Positions 1 to 7,083 of a stretch of DNA of 52,500 bases are shown in pieces. The DNA comes from Gammaproteobacteria bacterium (GTDB lineage: Bacteria > Pseudomonadota > Gammaproteobacteria > Steroidobacterales > Woeseiaceae), in assembly GCA_029884455.1 (NCBI GenBank), contig JAOUHU010000016.1, positions 1-52,500 on the forward strand, read 5' to 3'. The translations under genes and the position numbers were made by a program. Under the pieces are notes generated by a model. It saw only the letters and a program-made list of their open reading frames with translations. It was not told the origin of the DNA and did no database searches. Every line of letters begins with the position of its first letter. Position 1 is the first letter of the stretch.

Positions 1-57
1 CTGGACCTGATAGAGCCGTTGATGGGTCTCGGCAAATCGCTGCCGAAAGACCAGTAG
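1..57 (+). CDS. C-terminal end of an upstream gene (partial)
   Basis: Frame 1 is open from the first base and ends at a TAG at 55-57. It would encode the last 18 residues of a protein, ending GLGKSLPKDQ. Nothing in so short a stretch identifies a family. The call rests only on the open frame and on the lack of any other gene in the first 114 bases. It would be convergent with the flavin oxidoreductase at 115-1602. Confidence 0.3.
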   Translation: MDLIEPLMGLGKSLPKDQ

Positions 58-114
58 CAAAAACAGGTGTTACCGTGGGGTGGTCATTTGAAGCAGCGCA
101 CAATCAGCGCACAA

Positions 115-1602
115 TCAGGGCGCAATGTTCTGGTTGCCGCTAAAGAAGTTCGTCGGGTCGTATTTCCGTTTCACGTCAGTCAGCCGCTTGTAATTCGCTT
201 CGTATGCCGCCTTGATATTCCCTGCCGCTTCGTCAGCGGCCATGTAATTGACATAGGCGCCACCGGTCGAAAATTGCTTTAGCTCATCACCGAAATTTCT
301 GACCCAGGCAATGTTGCGCTCGTCCTCGTCAGCGTTGACCCAGGTGCCGAATACGGAGGTGTTGTATTTTGCATGGCGATTCGAAAACGCCGTGTCCTGG
401 GCGCCGACGCGGCCGACCGCACCGCCCATGTGTTCGATGAAGATCATCGAGCCCGGTGGCGGCAACTCATCCGCGCGCGCCACCAGCGCATCGAGCGCCG
501 CGTCGCTCAGCTCGGTCATCATGTTCGAGCGCCAGTAGTTTCGCATTCCGGCAGGAGCGCTCGCGTCGAGCAGGGACTGCTGCGCCTTGTACGTGGTTGG
601 CGCGATGAAATCGAGCGCGGGCGGTCCGAAATCCTTGATCGGTTTGACAAGGCGCTCGCCCTCACCGGCAGGTCCCTTGTGGCAGACAATGATGACGCCG
701 GCCATTTGACCCTCAAGAGCGGTCCCCGGCGGGCCGAAGATCACGCCCGCGCCTGCGGACACCGAATCGGGCGAGGTCGAGGTGTAGTCGCGGTAGAAAT
801 GGAACATGTCCTTCAGCATGCTCTGGGGATACATCGCCATGCCGCCGGTGATCGGTTCGAGGTCGTGCAGTCTGAATTCGAAGGAGGTGACCACACCGAA
901 ATTGCCGCCACCGCCGCGTATCGCCCAGTAGAGATCGCTGTTCTCGTCCTCGTTAACGACCAGCAGGCGGCCATCCGCCGTAACCACATCTGCCGACATG
1001 AGGTTGTCGCAACTCAAGCCGTGCTTGCGCATGATCCAGCCGAGCCCGCCGCCGAGCGTCAGGCCACCCACGCCCGTTGCCGAAACCGTGCCGCCCGTGG
1101 TGACAAGATCGAATGCCAGTGTCTCGCGGTCGACCGCGGCCCATCTGGCACCGCCCTGGACACGCGCCCGTTTTTTGGCCGCGTCAACGCGCACGCCGTG
1201 CAGGCCTGCAAGGTCAATTGCAATGGCGCCATCCTTGAGAGCTTTGCCAGCGACGTTGTGTCCGCCACCGCGGACCGAGACCGGAATATTCTTCTCACGC
1301 GCGTATTTCACGACATCCATGACGTCGGCGGCACCGCTGCAGCGGGCGATGGCGGCGGGGCGTTTGTCGATCATGCCATTCCACACTTTGCGTGCCTCGT
1401 CGTAGGCATCGTGGCCGGGCAGGATCAGCTCGCCGCGGATCAGGCTGGTGAGATCGTCGAACCCGGAAGTGCTCGCCGCACCGACGCCACCGGCTGTCTG
1501 CGCCGAGGAGAATTTTGGCGTGCCGAGCAGGGCGAGGCCGCCGATGGCCACTGTTCCCACCATCAGCTCTCGGCGCGAAATACTGCCACTGGTCTTGTTC
1601 AT
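115..1602 (-). CDS. Tat-exported FAD-binding oxidoreductase (PCMH/BBE family)
   Basis: A 495-residue flavoprotein of the berberine-bridge-enzyme-like class. Residues 1-35 are a twin-arginine signal (ISRRELMVG followed by a hydrophobic stretch), so it should act in the periplasm folded with its cofactor. The PCMH-type FAD domain is visible as RGGGHNVAG at 111-119 and GGLTLGGGLGW at 179-189. His115 is at the place where family members attach FAD through a histidyl bond. Cys198 (GLSCDN) could be a second attachment site, but that is less certain. The last 45 residues (KYDPTNFFSGNQNI) are the typical BBE C-terminal segment. The family oxidises sugars, alcohols or related compounds; the substrate cannot be read here. 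A GGGAG ribosome site lies about 9 bases before the ATG. It lies 82 bp downstream of the AbiE-like pair and is probably transcribed separately. Confidence 0.85.
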   Translation of the reverse strand: MNKTSGSISRRELMVGTVAIGGLALLGTPKFSSAQTAGGVGAASTSGFDDLTSLIRGELILPGHDAYDEARKVWNGMIDKRPAAIARCSGAADVMDVVKYAREKNIPVSVRGGGHNVAGKALKDGAIAIDLAGLHGVRVDAAKKRARVQGGARWAAVDRETLAFDLVTTGGTVSATGVGGLTLGGGLGWIMRKHGLSCDNLMSADVVTADGRLLVVNEDENSDLYWAIRGGGGNFGVVTSFEFRLHDLEPITGGMAMYPQSMLKDMFHFYRDYTSTSPDSVSAGAGVIFGPPGTALEGQMAGVIIVCHKGPAGEGERLVKPIKDFGPPALDFIAPTTYKAQQSLLDASAPAGMRNYWRSNMMTELSDAALDALVARADELPPPGSMIFIEHMGGAVGRVGAQDTAFSNRHAKYNTSVFGTWVNADEDERNIAWVRNFGDELKQFSTGGAYVNYMAADEAAGNIKAAYEANYKRLTDVKRKYDPTNFFSGNQNIAP

Positions 1603-1684
1603 TGTTGTTACTCCCGGATGGCTGTCTCGTAAAAATAGTAATAGCAGAAAATAGCGCGTGGTGCCCGTCGCCTGCCAAAGAGGT

Positions 1685-2293
1685 TTACTGCAAACATAAA
1701 GCGCGCCAGCGAGCGCTCATGGCGGATCGTATTCGTACCGGGTAGGGCAGCGTCAGCAACAGGCGTTCGAACTCACGACGACGAAAGCCGTTGTTGAGGT
1801 CAAGTTCCGGCAGGCTCGCGAAGCGCCGGTTTTTGCGTGTCGCTATATAAAGAGTGTCGAGCAGCGCCTTCTCGGCGGACGCAATCAGGTAGGGTTGATA
1901 CGTGTCGCTCCAGGCAACGCCATCGCTCATCAGCTCAGGTTTGATTCTCAGGAATTCGAACCTGCCGACCGGCGAATCGAGTACACGCGGGCGACCTGTG
2001 GTCGCTACCTGGTAAGCGCGGGGAATTTGCGACAGCACGCCATGCAGGTGCAAGGCGGTAAGAAACGATACATAGCCCTGTTCTTTTCCCAGCAGGTAGG
2101 GGACGCAGGCGAGCGGATGAAAATGCGGGTGCGCGGTGTTGGCCCAGACACCTTTGGTGACGCGCGTGACGGTCTCACGTCCGGACAATCGTTGCAGGCG
2201 GCGCGATGCTGACGACAGGGAAGCATTGCCGGTCGCTGCGTAGTCGCGAGTGGTGAATACGACGAACTCCGGGATGCTGCCAGGTTCAGGCAT
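1685..2293 (-). CDS. AbiEi-family antitoxin / transcriptional repressor
   Basis: A 202-residue protein resembling the type IV AbiEi antitoxins. The N-terminal 60 residues look like the AbiEi winged-helix segment, with a FTTRDYA start, SSASRRLQRL recognition-like helix and a VTKGVWA strand. The remainder matches the general layout of the C-terminal antitoxin domain (GYVSFLTALHLHGVLSQIP, then SAEKALLDTLY). Known AbiEi proteins bind inverted repeats in their own promoter and counteract an AbiEii nucleotidyltransferase. The gene overlaps the 3' end of the AbiEii-like toxin gene by 8 bp, so the two are translationally coupled. The order is odd: in characterised abiE operons the antitoxin comes first, whereas here the toxin is promoter-proximal. 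A long palindrome suitable as its operator lies at 3063-3110. Confidence 0.8.
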   Translation of the reverse strand: MPEPGSIPEFVVFTTRDYAATGNASLSSASRRLQRLSGRETVTRVTKGVWANTAHPHFHPLACVPYLLGKEQGYVSFLTALHLHGVLSQIPRAYQVATTGRPRVLDSPVGRFEFLRIKPELMSDGVAWSDTYQPYLIASAEKALLDTLYIATRKNRRFASLPELDLNNGFRRREFERLLLTLPYPVRIRSAMSARWRALCLQ

Positions 2294-3059
2294 GATCCTG
2301 CAACGCTTCGAATACCGTGTTCTGCAGTCTCACCCAGCCTGCGCGGTCAGCGAACTCGCCGCGATTTTCAGCATCGAGGTATTCAACGACCTGTCCGTCG
2401 TAATCAGGCCAGTGCAGTGCCAGCAGCGAATCGATGGCCTTTTGTATCGGTGCGCCCTTGAGCGCGCCTTCGGCAACCGCCGTTGCGAAGTGCCCGCCGC
2501 GAATCAACAGGTTGAGGTCGAAGACGTCGCGTGCCTGCGGTGCCGCGCGGCCCGCAAGCGCCTGAATTTTTTGCAGCAGCGCGGCGCTGCCTGTGTAGTG
2601 GCGGCAACGAAATGCCAGTTTGCGATAGGGTCGGGCAATGCTGGCATCAAGCAATTCGATCCTCGCCGCATCACCCGGGTCATCGCTGCGGCGCGAAAAC
2701 TCCACGCGCGTGGGCAGCCGCACACCCGAGCCGCGCAGCAGCGAGCAGGCGAATCGTTGCGTGGTCTCCGTGTGCTTGGCCCTGGCCGGATCGTTGACCT
2801 CGATCGCGGCAATGTCGAAGACGCGCAGGCTGCGCAGGAAAGAGGCGTCCTCAAGAATCTTGTAGCCATTCTTTTTCAGGGTTGCGACGTTGCCCGCAAC
2901 CACGTCGAGGTCCATGTCCTCGGAGTAGCGGGGACTGCCAAAGAAAAAGCGCAGGTTGACGCCGCCCTTGAGGACATAGAGCTCGATATCGGAGATCTGC
3001 AACAGGCGGTGCAGGAAGCAGAAGTGAAACGCCTCGCGAAGCTGGACATCCGAAAGCAT
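2286..3059 (-). CDS. AbiEii/AbiGii-family nucleotidyltransferase toxin
   Basis: A 257-residue member of the AbiEii (DUF1814) nucleotidyltransferase family. The fold signature is clear: KGGVNLR at about 30-36, followed by SPRYSEDMDLDV at 42-53, which carries the acidic residues of the polymerase-beta-like active site. Downstream are the conserved KLAFRCRHY strand and the RDVFDLNLL segment. Characterised members transfer nucleotides, in some cases to tRNA acceptor ends, and cause growth arrest or abort phage infection. The gene is first in a two-gene minus-strand operon with the AbiEi-like antitoxin. No Shine-Dalgarno sequence precedes the ATG. The predicted -10 element ends only five bases before it, so the message is probably leaderless. 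No key active-site residue appears to be missing. Confidence 0.85.
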   Translation of the reverse strand: MLSDVQLREAFHFCFLHRLLQISDIELYVLKGGVNLRFFFGSPRYSEDMDLDVVAGNVATLKKNGYKILEDASFLRSLRVFDIAAIEVNDPARAKHTETTQRFACSLLRGSGVRLPTRVEFSRRSDDPGDAARIELLDASIARPYRKLAFRCRHYTGSAALLQKIQALAGRAAPQARDVFDLNLLIRGGHFATAVAEGALKGAPIQKAIDSLLALHWPDYDGQVVEYLDAENRGEFADRAGWVRLQNTVFEALQDHA

Positions 3060-3062
3060 GAC

Positions 3063-3110
3063 TAATTATGCGTCTGTATTGTCCTTAACGTCAATATAAA
3101 CGCATAATTA
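3063..3110 (-). promoter_or_regulatory. Palindromic operator containing the promoter of the AbiE-like pair
   Basis: Two perfect 11-bp inverted arms, TAATTATGCGT at 3063-3073 and ACGCATAATTA at 3100-3110, with five further paired bases inside each arm. Read on the minus strand, TTGACG (3094-3089) and CATAAT (3070-3065) are separated by 18 bp and form a near-consensus sigma-70 promoter. The -10 lies in the start-proximal arm. A repressor on the palindrome would block the promoter. The predicted transcript start coincides with the toxin ATG at 3059. Confidence 0.75.
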
Positions 3111-3156
3111 AATCAGCCGGACCGGTGCCTCGAGCAGCCCGATGCCCCGTGCGCCA

Positions 3157-3672
3157 CTACTCGCGGTTATAAACGCGGGTGTAGCTGAGTTCCTTGGCGG
3201 GCGAACTGTGCGTGGTCGTGATCGAGAGCTTGTTGCCATCTGATGAAAGTCGCCACACTTCCTTCGAATGCAGCGTGATGTTTCCGGGCATGCCGCCCCA
3301 GGGCTTCACGGTTTCGATGGTCAATGCTGCTTCATCCCAGCTGGTCGTCACCGTTTCCTGCGCCATGCCGGTGTTGCTGCTGGTCACGCTGTGGGCCTTG
3401 CCGTCGGCGACGTAAACCGCCGGATAATCATAACGGGTCAGGACACGGGCTTCCTCGTAAACACTGATCGTATCGCCATCCTGCTCAACCCGCAGGTTGG
3501 GCTGGCCGGGTACGACGTTCGGAATACGTCCGAACCAGTAGTTGGTGTCCACGGCGGGCTCACTCTCCGCAACGTTCGCAACCCAGGTACCGCTGAAATC
3601 CGCACCGGACTGTGCGCAGGCCGCAAGCGGCAGCAGCATCAGGCTCACAACAGTCAACATTATGCTTTTCAT
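3157..3672 (-). CDS. Predicted lipoprotein of unknown function
   Basis: A 171-residue secreted protein. The N-terminus is a lipoprotein signal with lipobox LAAC and Cys at about residue 19. The mature part begins FSGTWVANVAES and continues as an antiparallel beta-rich sequence (LRVEQDGDTISVYEE, NKLSITTTHSS). This resembles the small lipocalin-like secreted proteins with a GTW start that are common in proteobacteria. No catalytic motif is visible. It follows the sugar isomerase-like gene (3702-4808) by 29 bp on the same strand, with a GGAG ribosome site, so the two are probably co-transcribed. Function unknown. Confidence 0.7.
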   Translation of the reverse strand: MKSIMLTVVSLMLLPLAACAQSGADFSGTWVANVAESEPAVDTNYWFGRIPNVVPGQPNLRVEQDGDTISVYEEARVLTRYDYPAVYVADGKAHSVTSSNTGMAQETVTTSWDEAALTIETVKPWGGMPGNITLHSKEVWRLSSDGNKLSITTTHSSPAKELSYTRVYNRE

Positions 3673-3701
3673 GAATTGATTCTCCGTCTCTGTGAGCGCA
3701 A

Positions 3702-4808
3702 TTAAGCCTGGGTGCCGTAGATCTTCACGCCCAACTGGTTCGCGATTGAGCGCACGTTGCGCTGTGCCTGTACGTACTGTTCGTCCTCAACCAGGAACTC
3801 GATCAGCATGTAGATCTCCGGCCGCTGCAGCCTGCTGACTCGTGCCAGGAAGGTTTCATAGTCGATCAGTCCGGTTCCTTGCAGCGCCCAGTTCAATCCG
3901 GCCATCATTTCATTCCAGACCAGGTCCTTGGCATGCACGTAGGTGATGTGCTCACCGAGCATATCGAAAGTCAGGTTCAGCAACTCGGTGGTGCGGAATG
4001 CGAAGCCCGGAAAGACAAAGTTGGTGAGATCCAGGCCAACGCCGACGCGTGGATCGCCGACATCCTCGATGAGGCGCTTTTGTGCCCAGGGATTGTTGAC
4101 GCTTTCGGAATTTACTGCCTCGATCGGAATCTTGACATCGATACCGGCGGTGTCGCGACAGATGCGCTTCAGGGCATTCACGGACTTCATCCAGGCATCG
4201 CGGCTCCAGTTCTGCGGATGTGCGACATTCCGGTTCGGATGCAGGCCACCGGCATGGGTGAGTACCAGTTTGCCTTCCATTTCGGCCACCGCATTGATGG
4301 CATCGATGACATGGCGCTGGGACTGCTCGGCAACCGCGCCGGGGCCGATGATATTGCCGCCGCAATGCAGGCCGTAAAAAACGATGTCGTTGGCACGTAA
4401 CTGGGCCTTGACTTCGGCGACTTCCGAAGCCGGCATCTTGCGGCTCAGCCACTGGTTTGATGACGCCTCGCAGGCCGACCACCCCGCCGTGCGCCAGGCG
4501 CTGAACTGGCTGGCGTAGTCGGTGCCCTCGACATTCATCAGGCGGCCAAATCGCTCGTTCGAGCTGGACAGCCGGATCACGGCGTCGCCCACGCTCAAGT
4601 CACGCGCGACATTCTCCGGCGGACTCCACTGGAACAGGAAATCCTCGCCCCAGACGTTCGGCAGCCCAACCTGCCGTGGCAGCGCTGCAGCATCGGCGGC
4701 GCCCTGCTGTGCGTAGGCCTTCGGCAGTGCGGCGGCAGCGAGACCGGCCGCCCCGGCGGCCAGCGCGCCCTTGAAGGCATTGCGCCGGGATATCTTGTTG
4801 CTTGTCAT
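3702..4808 (-). CDS. Tat-exported sugar phosphate isomerase/epimerase-like TIM-barrel protein
   Basis: A 368-residue protein with a twin-arginine signal (KISRRNAFKG, then an alanine-rich hydrophobic stretch ending near residue 34). The mature part has the xylose-isomerase-like/AP-endonuclease-2 TIM-barrel pattern: VFYGLHCGGNIIG, GKLVLTHAGGLHP, IPIEAVNSESVNN, GVGLDLTNFVF, ITYVHAKDL and YMLIEFLVED. The acidic and histidine residues at the strand ends would bind a divalent metal. Exported members of this superfamily with Tat signals often occur near sugar oxidoreductases; the flavin oxidoreductase 2 kb downstream is the nearest such gene. Substrate unknown. A strong GGAGGGG ribosome site precedes the ATG. 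The lipoprotein at 3157-3672 follows in the same direction. Confidence 0.8.
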   Translation of the reverse strand: MTSNKISRRNAFKGALAAGAAGLAAAALPKAYAQQGAADAAALPRQVGLPNVWGEDFLFQWSPPENVARDLSVGDAVIRLSSSNERFGRLMNVEGTDYASQFSAWRTAGWSACEASSNQWLSRKMPASEVAEVKAQLRANDIVFYGLHCGGNIIGPGAVAEQSQRHVIDAINAVAEMEGKLVLTHAGGLHPNRNVAHPQNWSRDAWMKSVNALKRICRDTAGIDVKIPIEAVNSESVNNPWAQKRLIEDVGDPRVGVGLDLTNFVFPGFAFRTTELLNLTFDMLGEHITYVHAKDLVWNEMMAGLNWALQGTGLIDYETFLARVSRLQRPEIYMLIEFLVEDEQYVQAQRNVRSIANQLGVKIYGTQA

Positions 4809-4924
4809 GGTTTCCCCTCCGGGTGGTTATCACAGTGCTGCAGAATAGTACTTTATATACCATCTTGCGAGGCCGTTTCGGCCCGCAAAGACCCTCGGCA
4901 CATCATTTCCGGCGCTGGCGCCGG

Positions 4925-4941
4925 CTTAAGACTCCCTTAAG
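4925..4941 (+). promoter_or_regulatory. CTTAAG-N5-CTTAAG box upstream of the TlpA/DUF3570/ApbE operon
   Basis: CTTAAGACTCCCTTAAG: two identical half-sites on an 11-bp period, the architecture known for PmrA/BasR-type OmpR-family response regulators. A -10-like TATTAA begins 22 bp downstream at 4964, so the second half-site would overlap the -35 region, as in class II activation. The same element recurs at 11996-12012 and 25777-25793, next to genes of two near-identical response regulators. Its role as their binding site is inference. Confidence 0.65.
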
Positions 4942-5030
4942 GTAAAACCCGTATGTTCGGGGCTATTAATGGCCGCCACAATGCTCCTCGGCACTGTGGC
5001 CTGGGAGTTTACGGCTTGACGAGTGAGATC

Positions 5031-5489
5031 ATGGGTTGCCTGCGGCGCCTGGCAGCAATAACTGCGGGACTGTTTCTCGTGGTGCAGGCGACTGTGCAGG
5101 CAGATACATCGTTCGACCTCTCCGCACACGCCGGCAAAGTCGTGGTGGTCGATTTCTGGGCGTCCTGGTGTGTGCCCTGCCGGCGTTCATTCCCCTGGCT
5201 CAACGACATGCACGCGAAGTACGGCGACGACGGCCTGGTAATCATCGGCGTCAATCTCGATGCGTCGCGCCAGGACGCGGAGAGTTTTCTCGGCGAATAC
5301 CCGGCGAGGTTCGCCATCCACTATGACGACAGTAAAACGCTGGCCAAACAGTTTGATGTCATCGCCATGCCGATGTCGTATGTCTTTGGCCGCGACGGCA
5401 AGCAGATAACGCGGCACTTCGGTTTCAAGGTAAAAAGCCAGGCTGAATACGAGGCTATCCTGGTCGAGGCGCTGACCGCACAGGAGTGA
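5031..5489 (+). CDS. Periplasmic TlpA-like thiol-disulfide oxidoreductase
   Basis: A thioredoxin-fold protein of 152 residues from the chosen start. The ATG at 5031 begins a proper signal sequence (MGCLRRLAAI then a hydrophobic core, cleavage near ADTS). An in-frame ATG at 4953 would add 26 residues of non-signal character and lies in the predicted promoter. The active site is WASWCVPC with Cys47 and Cys50, followed by VIIGVNLDASRQDAESF and the cis-proline loop (VIAMPMSYVF), all typical of TlpA/ResA-like reductases. It is first in an operon with a DUF4266 lipoprotein, a DUF3570 barrel and ApbE. A role in keeping cysteines of its partners reduced, for example the GCGC end of the DUF4266 protein, is plausible but inferred. 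Its stop overlaps the ribosome-binding region of the next gene. Confidence 0.85.
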   Translation: MGCLRRLAAITAGLFLVVQATVQADTSFDLSAHAGKVVVVDFWASWCVPCRRSFPWLNDMHAKYGDDGLVIIGVNLDASRQDAESFLGEYPARFAIHYDDSKTLAKQFDVIAMPMSYVFGRDGKQITRHFGFKVKSQAEYEAILVEALTAQE

Positions 5490-5494
5490 ATTGC

Positions 5495-5716
5495 ATGAGT
5501 AAGTCGGTTGTTGTGAGTCTTGTATGCGCGCTGATGATCTGCGGCGGCTGCGCATCGATGGGCGTCGAACCCTGGGAGCGTGATGTTCTCGCCAGGGACG
5601 AGATGCAACTGACGACCGACCCGGTCGAAGCGGCGCTTGACGATCATATCTACTTCAGCAAGGAAGCCTCCAGCGGCGGCCGCGGCTTCGGCGGCGGTGG
5701 CTGCGGCTGCAACTAG
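5495..5716 (+). CDS. DUF4266 lipoprotein with Gly/Cys-rich C-terminus
   Basis: A 73-residue protein. The start at 5495 is set by AGGAG eight bases upstream; an in-frame ATG at 5486 lies inside that ribosome site. A lipoprotein signal ends in lipobox CGGC, followed by the DUF4266 core: VEPWERDVLARDEMQLTTDP and a DDHIYFSKEAS segment. It ends in a glycine run closed by GCGCN. The family is small, has no established biochemical role, and is typically found beside DUF3570 genes, as here. The core resembles an extended peptide that could sit at the inner face of the outer membrane. The two C-terminal cysteines are candidates for a metal site, a disulfide or a modification site. It is 11 bp upstream of the DUF3570 gene. 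Confidence 0.8.
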   Translation: MSKSVVVSLVCALMICGGCASMGVEPWERDVLARDEMQLTTDPVEAALDDHIYFSKEASSGGRGFGGGGCGCN

Positions 5717-5727
5717 GAACTGCTGCG

Positions 5728-7077
5728 ATGGCCAACGACAAGACCCCGATAGTCGCGGCACTGGCCGCGGCAACCTGTGCGCTGCTGGGATCGAGCCTGC
5801 CAGATCCGGTGCAGGCACAGGAAGAGCCCAAATGGGATTTCAATACGGCGTTGCTTTATTACGGCGAAGATAACGATCGCGTGCAGGATCTCAGCCTTAA
5901 TATCCTGGCACGCCGCAATTTTGTCGATGACCGATTTCTGACCGCGGGCCTCACGGTTGATGCGCTCACCGGCGCGTCGCCAAACGGCGCACTGCCGCAG
6001 TCTGTTGCGCAGACCTTTACACAGCCTTCCGGCGGGCGCACCTACACCATCAGTCCGGAAGAAATTCCGACCGACGACACCTTTCGCGACTCGCGTGTGG
6101 CTGTCAACGTCAACTGGCAACAGCCGCTGGGACGGCTGTATCAGCTCAACGTCGGCGCCAGCGCTTCGGCCGAGTACGATTACGTGCACACCGGCCTGAA
6201 TGCGAGGATCTCGCGGGACTTCAACCAGAAGAACACGACCCTGTCCGCCGGCCTCGCACTGGCGCGCGACACCCTCGACCCGGTTGGTGGCGTGCCGCTG
6301 GCGCTGACGCCGATGCGGCTCGCCGATCGGGGCGATGACGATGATGACGAGGGTGGTGGTGGCATGTCGGCAAACGGCTGGTCGAGCAAGGAGAGCAAGG
6401 ATGTGCTCGATGTCGTGTTTGGCCTCACCCAGGTGGTGTCGCGCAATTTCCTGTTCCAGGCCAATTATTCGTTCAGCGATGCGAGCGGTTATCTGAACGA
6501 TCCCTACAAGATACTGAGCGTGGTTGACGGGGTTACAGGGGATGCAGTCCCGCTTGTGCCGGACCCGGTATTCGATGGCCCATCGCATCTCTACCTGTAC
6601 GAACACCGTCCTGACGAGCGTGTGAAACACAGCCTGTACCTGCAGGGCAAGTACAACATGGCTGGCAAGGTCCTTGACCTGTCGTACCGCTACATGAGCG
6701 ACGACTGGGAAATAGACTCGCACACACTCGAAGCGCGCTATCGCTGGCCGGTCGGACGGAGCAGCTACCTCGAGCCGCATCTGCGCTATTACACGCAAAC
6801 CGAAGCCTCGTTTTACACTCCGAGTATTGTCGACGGTGCGCCATTGCCCGGGTACGCGTCGGCCGACTACCGCCTCGGCAACTTCGATGCGTTCACGGTG
6901 GGACTCAAGTACGGCTGGACGACGAATTCAGGCAATGATGCCAGTGTGCGCCTGGAGCTTTACCAGCAATTGGGCGATATCCCGTCGCAGCAATTGATCG
7001 GCAACCAGCTCGGCAGGGACAACTACCCGGACCTGAATGCCATTATCCTGCAGTTCGGATATCGCTTCGGCCTGTAG
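5728..7077 (+). CDS. DUF3570 outer-membrane beta-barrel, candidate flavinylated protein
   Basis: A 449-residue protein with an N-terminal signal (cleavage near VQAQEEP) and a beta-barrel pattern of alternating hydrophobic strands, ending in FGYRFGL, a typical outer-membrane terminus. It matches DUF3570. Residues 78-84 read D-A-L-T-G-A-S, which fits the D-x-x-S/T-G-A-S/T consensus where ApbE enzymes attach FMN to the last Ser/Thr (as in NqrB, NqrC and RnfG). apbE is the next gene, so covalent flavin on Ser84 is a specific prediction. An acidic loop (DRGDDDDDEGGGG, about residues 201-213) could bind cations. The gene is third in the TlpA/DUF4266/DUF3570/ApbE operon and is separated from apbE by six bases. 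Family assignment is firm; flavinylation and a redox function are inference. Confidence 0.85.
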   Translation: MANDKTPIVAALAAATCALLGSSLPDPVQAQEEPKWDFNTALLYYGEDNDRVQDLSLNILARRNFVDDRFLTAGLTVDALTGASPNGALPQSVAQTFTQPSGGRTYTISPEEIPTDDTFRDSRVAVNVNWQQPLGRLYQLNVGASASAEYDYVHTGLNARISRDFNQKNTTLSAGLALARDTLDPVGGVPLALTPMRLADRGDDDDDEGGGGMSANGWSSKESKDVLDVVFGLTQVVSRNFLFQANYSFSDASGYLNDPYKILSVVDGVTGDAVPLVPDPVFDGPSHLYLYEHRPDERVKHSLYLQGKYNMAGKVLDLSYRYMSDDWEIDSHTLEARYRWPVGRSSYLEPHLRYYTQTEASFYTPSIVDGAPLPGYASADYRLGNFDAFTVGLKYGWTTNSGNDASVRLELYQQLGDIPSQQLIGNQLGRDNYPDLNAIILQFGYRFGL

Positions 7078-7083
7078 CCGCGT

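Noticed and set aside
373-1632. A 419-residue open frame on the plus strand
   Set aside because: It is antisense to the FAD oxidoreductase, which has a Tat signal and clear family motifs. The plus-strand product has no signal or domain and reads like GC-rich shadow sequence.
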